From Synechococcus sp. CPC35 (GTDB lineage Bacteria; Cyanobacteriota; Cyanobacteriia; PCC-6307; Cyanobiaceae): a DNA stretch of 11,519 bases. A program made the translations under genes and the position numbers. Below the pieces are notes generated by a model, which was not told where the DNA came from, ran no database searches, and saw nothing but the letters and a program-made list of their open reading frames with translations. How positions within the stretch are numbered: the first letter of the stretch is position 1; every line of letters starts with the position of its first letter. Positions 1 through 5,125 of the stretch are shown here, in pieces. The stretch lies in the NCBI GenBank assembly GCA_002684175.1, contig NYUU01000112.1, forward strand, positions 3,979 to 15,497, in the 5' to 3' direction.

Positions 1-141
1 CAGAGGCAGCCAGGGTTCGGCGCTACCGGGCGGACAGTCGAGCGCCATCGCTTCGCTCACCTCCAGGAAGCGGGAGATGTTTTCAGCTCGTTCGAGATAA
101 CGGTTGATCCAATAAAGGGAGTCAGCAACCCGGCTCAACAC
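1..141 (-). CDS. Alpha-E domain protein (DUF403), N-terminal part only
   Basis: This is the first 47 codons of a gene that runs off the left edge. The product begins VLSRVADSLYW, followed by INRYLERAENISRFLEV, which is the characteristic opening of alpha-E (DUF403) proteins: an all-helical domain with a conserved Arg/Glu-rich first helix. The start is a GTG at 141-139, giving a 7-base overlap with the stop of the upstream ATP-grasp gene (TGA at 137-135), so the two are probably translationally coupled. In many bacteria the family is encoded next to a circularly permuted ATP-grasp ligase and often a transglutaminase-like protease, and is predicted to take part in making or processing a peptide-like amide product. 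The biochemical role of the alpha-E domain is not established. Identification of the family is fairly secure despite the truncation; the rest of the protein is not visible. Confidence 0.85.
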   Translation of the reverse strand, partial: MLSRVADSLYWINRYLERAENISRFLEVSEAMALDCPPGSAEPWLPL

Positions 142-1610
142 GGAACGAACTCCTTGGGTTGATTTGCGATCACGGGCTGTTCGTCCACGATCCAGGTGTC
201 CTTGCAACCACCTCCCTGAGAGGAGTTCACAACCAGAGACCCTCGCTTGAGAGCAACCCTTGTCAGTCCACCGGGGCTGATCCAGGTGTCGCGGCCTCGC
301 AGCAGATAGGGCCTCAGGTCCACATGGCAGGGGTAGAGCTCTCCTTCGCTTAGTGATGGAACGGTGGAGAGCTGCAGCATTGGCTGTGCGATGAAATTGC
401 GAGGATTTGCTCGGATCTTGGCGTCGAAATCAGCGATCTCTGAGCGGCTGGCCTGGGGGGCGATCAGCATTCCGTAGCCGCCGGCTTCTGAAACCGACTT
501 GACTACAAGTTCCTCGAGGTGATCCAGCACATAGCGTCGGTCGTCCTCCCGGGCGCAGAGGTATGTGCGTACGTTCTCAATGACCGGTTCCTCGTTGAGG
601 TAGTAGCGGATCATGGCCGGCACGTGGGCGTAGATCAACTTGTCGTCGGCGATGCCAGTGCCTGGGGCATTCGCGATCGAAACCCTTCCTTCGCGGAGAA
701 CGTCGATTAATCCTGGAACCCCCAGCATCGAGTCGCTACGGAAAACTTTGGGATCGAGGTAGTCGTCGTCGATGCGTCTGTAGATCACGTCCACCGTTGA
801 GAGGCCGTTGGTGCTGCGTAGCCATACGCGGCCTTCTTCACAGATCAGATCCCGTCCCTCCACAAGGGGAATGCCCATTTGCTGAGCTAGGTAGCTGTGC
901 TCGAAATAGGCACTGTTAAACACGCCTGGCGTGAGAATCACCGCACGGGGACTGTCGCTCCAGGGAGCTAGTTCCTGCAGGGTTCGCAGCAGATGGGAGG
1001 GGTAATCATCGATCGGCTGCACCGTTCTCCCCGTGAAAAGGCTGGGGAAAAGCCTTTTCATGACCCGACGGTTTTCAAGGAAGTAGGCCACTCCAGAGGG
1101 ACAACGAAGGTTGTCTTCCAAAACTCGCCATGTGCCTTGGCCATCTCGGATGAGATCGAGTCCGGAGATGTGACACCACCGATTGAGGGGCAATGTCAGA
1201 CCCTGTAGTTGGGGGCGCCAACCGGAGGAGCTTTCCACGTCTTCTCTAGGAATCACTCCGTCGCCAATGATTTTTTGCGCTCCGTAGACGTCAGCCAGAA
1301 AGCAGTCGATCGCTTCGAGGCGTTGCTTCAGGCCTTTGTTCAGAATGGCCCATTCACTACTGCTGATTAGGCGTGGTAGCGGGTCGAAGGGAAGAATGCG
1401 TTCGCTGCCGTTCTGGCCGGAATCATTGAGGCGGAATGTTGCTCCGAGCCGGCGCAGCAAATGACTGGCTGAGGCATGGCTGCGGTTCAATTCCTGCAGT
1501 CCAATCTGTGAGAGCGATGTCAATAAAGGGTCAAGATCAGCGCGCGGATCACCCGTTCTGTTGCAGAAATATTCGTCGTAGCCGACCGATGATTTGTAAT
1601 CGGTAAACAT
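135..1610 (-). CDS. Circularly permuted ATP-grasp ligase (DUF404/DUF407 type)
   Basis: Complete 491-residue protein of the circularly permuted ATP-grasp type 2 family. Visible family signatures are VLEDNLRCPSG (residues 163-173), ADDKLIYAHVPAMIRYYL (321-338), EEPVIENVRTYLC, VVKSVSEAGGYGML (369-382, the glycine-rich nucleotide-binding stretch), HVDLRPYLL (439-447), PGGLTRVALKRGSLVVNSSQGGG (456-468) and KDTW near the end. Such proteins are predicted ATP-dependent carboxylate-amine ligases acting in the cytoplasm; the substrate is unknown for this subfamily. The gene overlaps the downstream alpha-E gene by 7 bases, the usual pairing. The ATG at 1610 is supported by a decayed second copy of this gene's 5' end at about 2890-3080, which keeps an ATG at the same place. 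There is no good Shine-Dalgarno site. A perfect 10-base inverted repeat lies within the coding sequence at 1034-1060. Confidence 0.93.
   Translation of the reverse strand: MFTDYKSSVGYDEYFCNRTGDPRADLDPLLTSLSQIGLQELNRSHASASHLLRRLGATFRLNDSGQNGSERILPFDPLPRLISSSEWAILNKGLKQRLEAIDCFLADVYGAQKIIGDGVIPREDVESSSGWRPQLQGLTLPLNRWCHISGLDLIRDGQGTWRVLEDNLRCPSGVAYFLENRRVMKRLFPSLFTGRTVQPIDDYPSHLLRTLQELAPWSDSPRAVILTPGVFNSAYFEHSYLAQQMGIPLVEGRDLICEEGRVWLRSTNGLSTVDVIYRRIDDDYLDPKVFRSDSMLGVPGLIDVLREGRVSIANAPGTGIADDKLIYAHVPAMIRYYLNEEPVIENVRTYLCAREDDRRYVLDHLEELVVKSVSEAGGYGMLIAPQASRSEIADFDAKIRANPRNFIAQPMLQLSTVPSLSEGELYPCHVDLRPYLLRGRDTWISPGGLTRVALKRGSLVVNSSQGGGCKDTWIVDEQPVIANQPKEFVPC
1034..1060. repeat. Perfect inverted repeat inside the ATP-grasp gene
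   Basis: TGAAAAGGCT at 1034-1043 is repeated exactly in inverted form as AGCCTTTTCA at 1051-1060, with a 7-base loop. It lies within codons for the Lys-Arg-Leu-Phe-Pro-Ser-Leu-Phe stretch of the ATP-grasp protein, so the structure is compatible with coding. It could form a stable mRNA hairpin in mid gene. No function is known. Confidence 0.6.
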
Positions 1611-1722
1611 CCAAAAGCTTCGTTGTATTGCTATCCAAAACTTCGATACCTACCTCCTCTGGTTGCACTTGATACGCATTCAACAATTTGTAGTGGCGAG
1701 GTGTTGATTGCGTGATTTTTGG

Positions 1723-1736
1723 GTATCCATGAGTAC
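1723..1736. promoter_or_regulatory. Possible NtcA-type site (GTA-N8-TAC), weak
   Basis: GTATCCATGAGTAC has the minimal NtcA consensus GTA-N8-TAC and lies 113 bases upstream of the ATP-grasp ATG. About three such matches are expected by chance in a window this size. The equivalent place in the right duplicated copy reads GTA-N8-CAT, so the site is not conserved between copies. A TACAAA -10-like box exists toward the ATP-grasp gene (minus strand, 1692-1687), but the spacing is about 6 bases longer than ideal. Confidence 0.2.
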
Positions 1737-1782
1737 CTTGATGCGATCTCTGCGCTGCATGGGATCGCATCTCTTGTTGGCT

Positions 1783-1935
1783 TAACAGTGCGATGCCCGT
1801 GTGTTTCGCTGTGTACAAATGGTATTGGTCTCACCTGATCCTTGCTCTGGGGGCCATGTCACTGCGGTGACGCTGCTAATGATTATTTGTGGCCATTTCT
1901 ATCGGGTTCAGCGGCAGTATTCGAATGCGTGCCGG
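1783..1935 (+). pseudogene. Broken copy of the one-helix small protein found at 3248-3403
   Basis: Base alignment with the intact 51-codon gene at 3248-3403 is clear along the whole length. The start codon is lost (TTAACAG where the intact copy has ATGGACAG), and the reading frame is broken near 1851. One frame gives a segment matching the first half of the helix (W-S-H-L-I-L-A-L-G-A against W-A-R-V-I-F-A-L-G-A). A different frame gives VTAVTLLMIICGHFY, matching VTAATVVMIVRGHLY. The remnant sits upstream of the divergent ATP-grasp gene just as the intact gene does relative to the ATP-grasp remnant at 2890-3080. A longer GTG-started frame through 1801-1983 exists but joins unrelated sequence to the helix half and is probably not a gene. 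Confidence 0.72.
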
Positions 1936-2067
1936 AATGATTCACTCACTTCAACCGAGGATTGCTTGAGTTCGCTGTGCTGATGCTGAGAGAGGAGCTG
2001 TGGATGGAGAAATGGGCGATTTTTCGGAACTGCCTGGATTGAAGGGAATTCCTTTAATTGAGCCCCG

Positions 2068-2286
2068 TCAAGACCGAACTGAACATTCCCAATCAACGTT
2101 GAGCCCTGCGCGACGAGCATCTGCCACCAAAGTGATCATGCAATCATCTTCAAAAGCAGCCTGGCTGTTGAGTAGCGCGTCCCATTCCGTTTTCGGGAAG
2201 TGGGTTTGAAGCCAGAACACAGCATGAACACTGTTTGGAACCAGCTGGTTCAACCCAGGTTCAACCTGATTAGCAATCAGATCCAC
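2068..2286 (-). CDS. Hypothetical 72-residue protein
   Basis: I do not recognise this gene, but the product reads like a real small soluble protein. It has no strongly biased composition. There is a central segment with Trp and acidic residues (FWLQTHFPKTEWDALLNSQ, about residues 24-42) and a C-terminal segment LVADARRAGLNVDWE (about 53-67) that resembles an alpha-beta fold. No membrane segment or signal peptide is seen. The furthest start is GTG at 2286, immediately next to an inverted repeat (2287-2322) and two codons after an in-frame stop, so the true start may be there or slightly inside. It lies downstream of the DUF4278 gene on the same strand with an 79-base gap. The alternative is a chance open frame in a decayed region. 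Confidence 0.5.
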   Translation of the reverse strand: MDLIANQVEPGLNQLVPNSVHAVFWLQTHFPKTEWDALLNSQAAFEDDCMITLVADARRAGLNVDWECSVRS

Positions 2287-2322
2287 AAGTCAGCGGATAT
2301 CTTTTGATATCTCAGCTGACTT
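2287..2322. terminator. Inverted repeat between the two small minus-strand genes
   Basis: AAGTCAGC-GGATATC (2287-2301) pairs with GATATC-TCAGCTGACTT (2306-2322) across a TTTT loop, with a two-base bulge. It follows the DUF4278 stop (2366) by 43 bases and touches the start of the next minus-strand gene. It may act as a terminator or processing hairpin for the DUF4278 transcript. No long U tract follows on either strand, so intrinsic termination would be weak. Confidence 0.45.
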
Positions 2323-2365
2323 CGTGTTGATTGGCTGTCCTAATGGCTACGAATTGAGCTTTGGC

Positions 2366-2539
2366 TCAACGTTTGTAGCGGACTCCGCGGTAGGTGAGCT
2401 GAACCTGCGGCACATGAGTTTGGGCTTCAGCCTGGCGGGACTGATAAGTGTGACGGCGATAGGTGAGCTGAACCAGTGGCTTCTGGTTGCCGACTGTGTT
2501 CTGCGAGTAGGCCTGGCCTCGGTAGAGAAGTGTGGTCAT
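2366..2539 (-). CDS. DUF4278 small protein with three YRG-x-x-Y repeats
   Basis: The 57-residue product consists almost entirely of three copies of a short motif: LLYRGQAY (residues 4-11), LTYRRHTY (25-32) and LTYRGVRY (48-55), separated by polar linkers rich in Gln, Ala and His. This is the hallmark of DUF4278, a family of short proteins of unknown function seen in cyanobacteria. The chosen ATG at 2539 places the first repeat right at the N-terminus, as is usual for the family; a longer frame from 2554 adds only five residues. The DNA shows the repeats too (the segment TAGGTGAGCTGAACC occurs at 2391 and 2460). No membrane segment. It is flanked by decayed duplicated sequence, and the NtcA-like palindrome at 2623-2638 lies 84 bases upstream of its start. 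Confidence 0.85.
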   Translation of the reverse strand: MTTLLYRGQAYSQNTVGNQKPLVQLTYRRHTYQSRQAEAQTHVPQVQLTYRGVRYKR

Positions 2540-2595
2540 GGTGTGTTCAATCAAGCAGGCTCAGGTCCCCGTTCCATGGCCTGAGTCGGACTGCG

Positions 2596-2613
2596 CTCCG
2601 CCTGGAAACGGAG
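2596..2613. repeat. Short inverted repeat upstream of the DUF4278 gene
   Basis: CTCCG (2596-2600) and CGGAG (2609-2613) are separated by 8 bases. It lies just left of the promoter-like element at 2620-2648. The arms are short and this may be chance. Confidence 0.25.
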
Positions 2614-2619
2614 TGAACG

Positions 2620-2648
2620 TTGTGTAGCAACTGCTACAGCTTTATTAT
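2620..2648 (+). promoter_or_regulatory. Promoter-like element with a perfect NtcA-type palindrome in its spacer
   Basis: TGTAGCA-AC-TGCTACA (2623-2638) is a perfect 7-base inverted repeat and fits the extended NtcA consensus TGTA-N8-TACA (TGTA 2623-2626, TACA 2635-2638). It lies between TTGTGT (2620-2625) and TATTAT (2643-2648), which are 17 bases apart and resemble a plus-strand sigma-70 promoter. A regulator bound here would block that promoter. Toward the minus-strand DUF4278 gene, the palindrome is about 84 bases upstream of the start codon and could instead be an activator site, although no convincing -10 box is seen at the usual distance. About 0.2 matches to the extended consensus are expected by chance in the window. 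What the plus-strand promoter would transcribe is unclear. Confidence 0.4.
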
Positions 2649-2888
2649 TCGCGCGCCCTGTGGGCATTCGTCGTTCAGATCGCTACATATTTGGAAAACT
2701 TTTCGATTTAATTTCTTTCTTGAACGGATATGTCCTGTTCCTCAGTTCATCCTTGATCGCATCCGTTTGGTTCAGCGCCGTGGTGAAGACCTCCTCCCGA
2801 AGCTTTGAAGGCTGTTTCTAGGTAATGACCAGTCGCTGTTCAGCACCGTTGCAGCCCACAGCTTTCATCCAATAGGGGTGATTAGCTG
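2649..2888. other. Stretch with no recognised gene
   Basis: I see no convincing protein gene, tRNA or known RNA here on either strand. The only open frames are short, and their translations show no family-like pattern. The stretch lies between the promoter-like element and the ATP-grasp remnant. If the promoter is real, the segment could be a small RNA or a long leader for the transporter operon; there is no direct evidence for either. Confidence 0.4.
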
Positions 2889-2889
2889 T

Positions 2890-3080
2890 GATTCAGCCTT
2901 CCAGGTTTAAATCTGAAATCTCCAGATGGAACCGCAGGCCGATGGCCTGGTTGCGATTCAGCCTCGGAAGTCCCTTTTGCTCAGTGAGGTCAGGAGAGGG
3001 GCGAGATCAGCGCGCGGTGAGGCGGATTGATCGGAGAAATATTTGTCGTAGCCGACCGATGGTCTCTAGTCGGTAGACAT
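2890..3080 (-). pseudogene. Decayed copy of the ATP-grasp gene 5' end
   Basis: Reading minus-strand from an ATG at 3080, the product is MSTD, then a TAG stop at 3068-3066, then RPSVGYDKYFSD, and PRADLAPLLTSLS. This matches the intact gene's MFTDYKSSVGYDEYFCNR and DPRADLDPLLTSLS. After a frameshift near 2978 the match continues as QKGLPRLNRNQA against QIGLQELNRSHA, then fades and stops at a TGA. The copy covers about the first 60 residues of a 491-residue protein and cannot encode a functional ligase. Confidence 0.8.
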
Positions 3081-3405
3081 TCCGTATTCGGTGAACTGGG
3101 GCATCCAAAAGCTCAGCCCACTTTTGCTCGAGTTGTGCTTGCTACACATTGCGCCATCCGTGTACAGGCCGCGTTAACTGCGTGCGATTTTTGTATCTCC
3201 AGTCATCTGAATCGGGATCGGATCAGCATGGATTGTGCGTCTTTGCTATGGACAGCAAAGCCATTGCTACGTCGTCTGTGGATGATTTGCTTTGGGCTCG
3301 GGTGATCTTTGCCTTGGGCGCGGCGGTGACCGCGGCAACCGTGGTGATGATCGTGCGTGGCCATCTCTATTGGCGTCATCGGGAGCCTTCCGATGCCAGC
3401 TGATC
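2895..3405. repeat. Duplicated block, right copy (ATP-grasp remnant to intact small gene)
   Basis: Counterpart of 1430-1940. Here the ATP-grasp side is broken (stop codon plus frameshift) while the small membrane gene and the start of the symporter are intact. The spacer 3081-3247 is recognisably related to 1611-1782 but has small insertions, for example TCCGTATTCGGTGAACTGGGG at 3080-3100, which the left copy lacks. No gene is seen in that spacer. Confidence 0.78.
3248..3403 (+). CDS. Small single-helix membrane protein upstream of the symporter
   Basis: A 51-residue product: a polar N-terminus (MDSKAIATSSVDD), one hydrophobic helix at about residues 14-36 (ending in AAVTAATVVMIV), then a basic, aromatic tail (RGHLYWRHREPSDAS). 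The charge pattern predicts the C-terminus in the cytoplasm. Its stop overlaps the symporter ATG at 3393 by 11 bases, so the two are probably co-translated. A recognisable, broken paralogue lies at 1783-1935, where conservation is highest over VTA-x-T-x-x-MI-x-x-GHLY; that shows this frame was once under selection. I do not recognise the family. It could be a small accessory subunit of the transporter. A longer frame from 3149 exists, but its added part looks non-coding. Confidence 0.68.
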   Translation: MDSKAIATSSVDDLLWARVIFALGAAVTAATVVMIVRGHLYWRHREPSDAS

Positions 3406-4823
3406 CGGGTCCTTTCCTCGCGCCAGGATTGGCCTGGTCGTTGGTCGTTGTTTTTTCGGTTCTCTGGGTTGCCTTGGGCGTCTCTTGGGGAGCTCGCGGC
3501 CAAGGCGATGCCGACGACTACATGTTGGCGGGTCGCAATATTGGTCTTGCGCTCAGCACAGCCACGTTGATGGCGTCCTGGGTGACGGGTAACACCACGT
3601 TGCTTGCCCCAGAGTTCGGCTACAAAAATGGTCTCTGGGGCATGTTCAGCTATGCGCTGGCAGGCCTGGGCTTGATTCTGTTTGCGCCCTTGGCGCTGCG
3701 CATCAAACAATTGATGCCCCAAGGCCGCACCAGTGGTGATTTCATCCGCCTGCGCTACGGCCGGTTGGCCTGGTCGGTGTTCATGGTGATCACCGCGATC
3801 TATACCCTCGGGTTTCTGATGACCCAGGCGATGGGGGCAGGGTTACTGCTTCAGGCTCTCTCGGGTTTTGACTACCACGTGGGCATGGTGGTGGTGATTG
3901 GTGTCGCCACCCTTTACACCCTGTTCGGCGGGATGCGTGCCGTGATCGGCACCGATTTCATTCAGTCCTTGCTGATCATGGTGCTCTTAGCGGTGGTGGC
4001 TGTCCTTGCATTTAGGACCTACCCGGTGCCAGAGCTGCATGCCGCCCTACTGACACGCCATCCCGAGCGTCTTGATCTGCTTCTGCCGGCGGGCTTGTTG
4101 ATTGCTTGGAACTCCGCGTTGTTTTCGATGGGTGAGGTGTTTCACAACAACATTTGGTGGTCTCGGGTGTTTGCCAGCCGTCGCACCGTGGTGGTGGCGT
4201 CTTTCGTCCTCGGGGGCTTGGCCTGGATGAGCGTGCCCCTTGTGACGGGCTCCATTGGTTTGGTGGCCTTGGCCCGTGACCTGCCATTGGCGCAGGTGAA
4301 CATGGTGTTTCCTGTGATGGCTGCTGATCTGCTGGGCGCTGGCGGCGCGGCTCTTGTGTTTGTGGTGGTGTTCGCGTCGCTCACGTCCACCCTGGATTCA
4401 CTCTTGGCTTCCACGGCTGATCTCCTTGCAGAGGATGTGTACTTCCGCTTGCTGCGCCCCCAGGCCAGTGATGACCAGCTCAAGCAGGCGGCTCGGTTGA
4501 TGGTGGTGGGCCTGGCCGTGGTGACTCTGGCCTTGTCTTGGCCGCGGCTGGACTCACTGCGGTCGGTGTTGTTTTTCACCGGAGCCCTTGTTGCTTCCAC
4601 TGTTTGGCCTGTTGCCTGTGGGTTGTATTGGCGCTCGGCTAACCGCAGTGCGGCGGTGCTGGCGATGCTCAGTGGAAGCGTTGTGGGCCTGATTGCTTAT
4701 GTCGCGATTGCTGATTATTGCGCTGCAGTGTTTTCTGCTGCGATTTCGGCGGTCGTGATGGTTGTTGGTAGTCGCTACTGGCCGGAGCGGTTTGATTTTG
4801 TTCTGCTTCAGGAGGAGGCATAA
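3393..4823 (+). CDS. Sodium:solute symporter (SSS family)
   Basis: 476-residue inner-membrane transporter with about 12-13 hydrophobic segments, a normal SSS size. Hallmarks are ADDYMLAGRN (residues 40-49), LASWVTGNTTLLAPEFGYKNG (near 58-80), LYTLFGGMRAVIGTDFIQ (174-191), the central SMGEVFHNNIWWSR (245-258) and FASLTSTLDSLLASTADLL (327-345), where Thr/Ser 331-333 sit at the expected Na2 ion site. The pattern G-x-V-F-x-x-N-x-W-W-S-R resembles the DUR3-like urea symporter branch more than PutP, but this is a by-eye judgement and the substrate is open. I chose ATG 3393 because GGGAG (3381-3385) sits 7 bases upstream; a GTG at 3357 would add 12 residues. Overlapping and abutting one-helix genes flank it. 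Confidence 0.93.
   Translation: MPADPGPFLAPGLAWSLVVVFSVLWVALGVSWGARGQGDADDYMLAGRNIGLALSTATLMASWVTGNTTLLAPEFGYKNGLWGMFSYALAGLGLILFAPLALRIKQLMPQGRTSGDFIRLRYGRLAWSVFMVITAIYTLGFLMTQAMGAGLLLQALSGFDYHVGMVVVIGVATLYTLFGGMRAVIGTDFIQSLLIMVLLAVVAVLAFRTYPVPELHAALLTRHPERLDLLLPAGLLIAWNSALFSMGEVFHNNIWWSRVFASRRTVVVASFVLGGLAWMSVPLVTGSIGLVALARDLPLAQVNMVFPVMAADLLGAGGAALVFVVVFASLTSTLDSLLASTADLLAEDVYFRLLRPQASDDQLKQAARLMVVGLAVVTLALSWPRLDSLRSVLFFTGALVASTVWPVACGLYWRSANRSAAVLAMLSGSVVGLIAYVAIADYCAAVFSAAISAVVMVVGSRYWPERFDFVLLQEEA
4810..4818 (+). promoter_or_regulatory. Strong ribosome binding site for the 47-residue protein
   Basis: AGGAGGAGG lies within the last codons of the symporter gene, 7 bases before the ATG at 4826. 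Strong Shine-Dalgarno sequences are rare in this window, so it supports translation of the small downstream gene. Confidence 0.7.
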
Positions 4824-4825
4824 CC

Positions 4826-4969
4826 ATGCCTGGATTCGTTACAGCCAGTTTGATCAGCCCTGCCTGGTTTCAAGTGGTTTTGGTGGGCAGTCAAGTGGCG
4901 CTAATTGTGTCCGTGGTTGCTCTGATTGTGATTTGGTGGGTGGAATGGCGAAACAGACGTGTCTGGTGA
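4826..4969 (+). CDS. Small single-helix membrane protein downstream of the symporter
   Basis: A 47-residue product with a short N-terminus (MPGFVTASLISPAW), one strongly hydrophobic helix at about residues 15-38, and a basic, Trp-rich tail (WWVEWRNRRVW). The positive charges predict a cytoplasmic C-terminus, as for the 51-residue protein on the other side of the symporter. It starts 2 bases after the symporter stop and has the best ribosome binding site in the window (4810-4818). I do not recognise the family. Small partner proteins are known for some SSS transporters, but those usually have two or more helices. An accessory or stability subunit is the likeliest role, by inference from position only. 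Confidence 0.68.
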   Translation: MPGFVTASLISPAWFQVVLVGSQVALIVSVVALIVIWWVEWRNRRVW

Positions 4970-5024
4970 ATGTTCACCACGAACCAAAAGCCCATTTTAT
5001 GTAATAGCGTGAACAATTCTGAGC

Positions 5025-5085
5025 TTCCCTGGTTAAGAACTCTGCGCTGATATGGCCGAAAAATATGACTTTGGTTACCAGGGAA
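5025..5085. repeat. Inverted repeat in the leader of the carbamoyltransferase gene
   Basis: TTCCCTGGT (5025-5033) and ACCAGGGAA (5077-5085) are exact 9-base inverted arms separated by 43 bases, 41 bases before the first possible start codon at 5126. The loop contains a -10-like TATGACT (5064-5070). It could be a regulator site with two half sites or an mRNA stem; a terminator role is unlikely given the loop length and lack of a U tract. Confidence 0.4.
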
Positions 5086-5125
5086 ATGAAGTAATGCATG
5101 CAGGACGCACGCTGTTTGGCAAGCG

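Larger units (their letters stand above)
1430..1940. repeat. Duplicated block, left copy (ATP-grasp 5' end to small-gene remnant)
   Basis: This block matches 2895-3405 in the same order and orientation, at roughly two thirds identity judged by eye. Matching anchors include GATCAGCGCGCGG (1536 and 3005), GTCGTAGCCGACCGATG (1576 and 3045), ATCCAAAAGCT (1609 and 3102), the pattern GTTG-x-x-CTTG-x-TAC-x-CATT (about 1663 and 3142), CGTGATTTTTG against CGTGCGATTTTTG (about 1711 and 3180), and GGCCAT-TCTAT (about 1892 and 3360). The left copy keeps a working ATP-grasp gene and has lost the small membrane gene. Confidence 0.8.

Noticed and set aside
1549..1834. Minus-strand open frames upstream of the ATP-grasp gene
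   Set aside because: They overlap the spacer and the start of the ATP-grasp gene, lack family-like patterns, and are not preserved in the duplicated copy at 3000-3250.
1801..1983. Plus-strand open frame of 60 codons starting at a GTG
   Set aside because: Only its middle matches a known gene of this window (the second half of the one-helix protein); its start and end are off-frame sequence, so it is part of a pseudogene rather than a new gene.
2620..2808. Plus-strand 62-codon open frame
   Set aside because: It starts at a non-ATG codon inside the promoter-like palindrome, and the product is Cys/Arg/Phe rich without a recognisable pattern.
3267..3722. Long minus-strand frames within the symporter and other large genes
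   Set aside because: They are antisense shadows with Arg/Pro/His-rich products typical of high-GC reverse frames.
5001..5014. GTA-N8-AAC, a near match to the NtcA site before the carbamoyltransferase gene
   Set aside because: The second half site is wrong and no -10 box stands at the expected distance.
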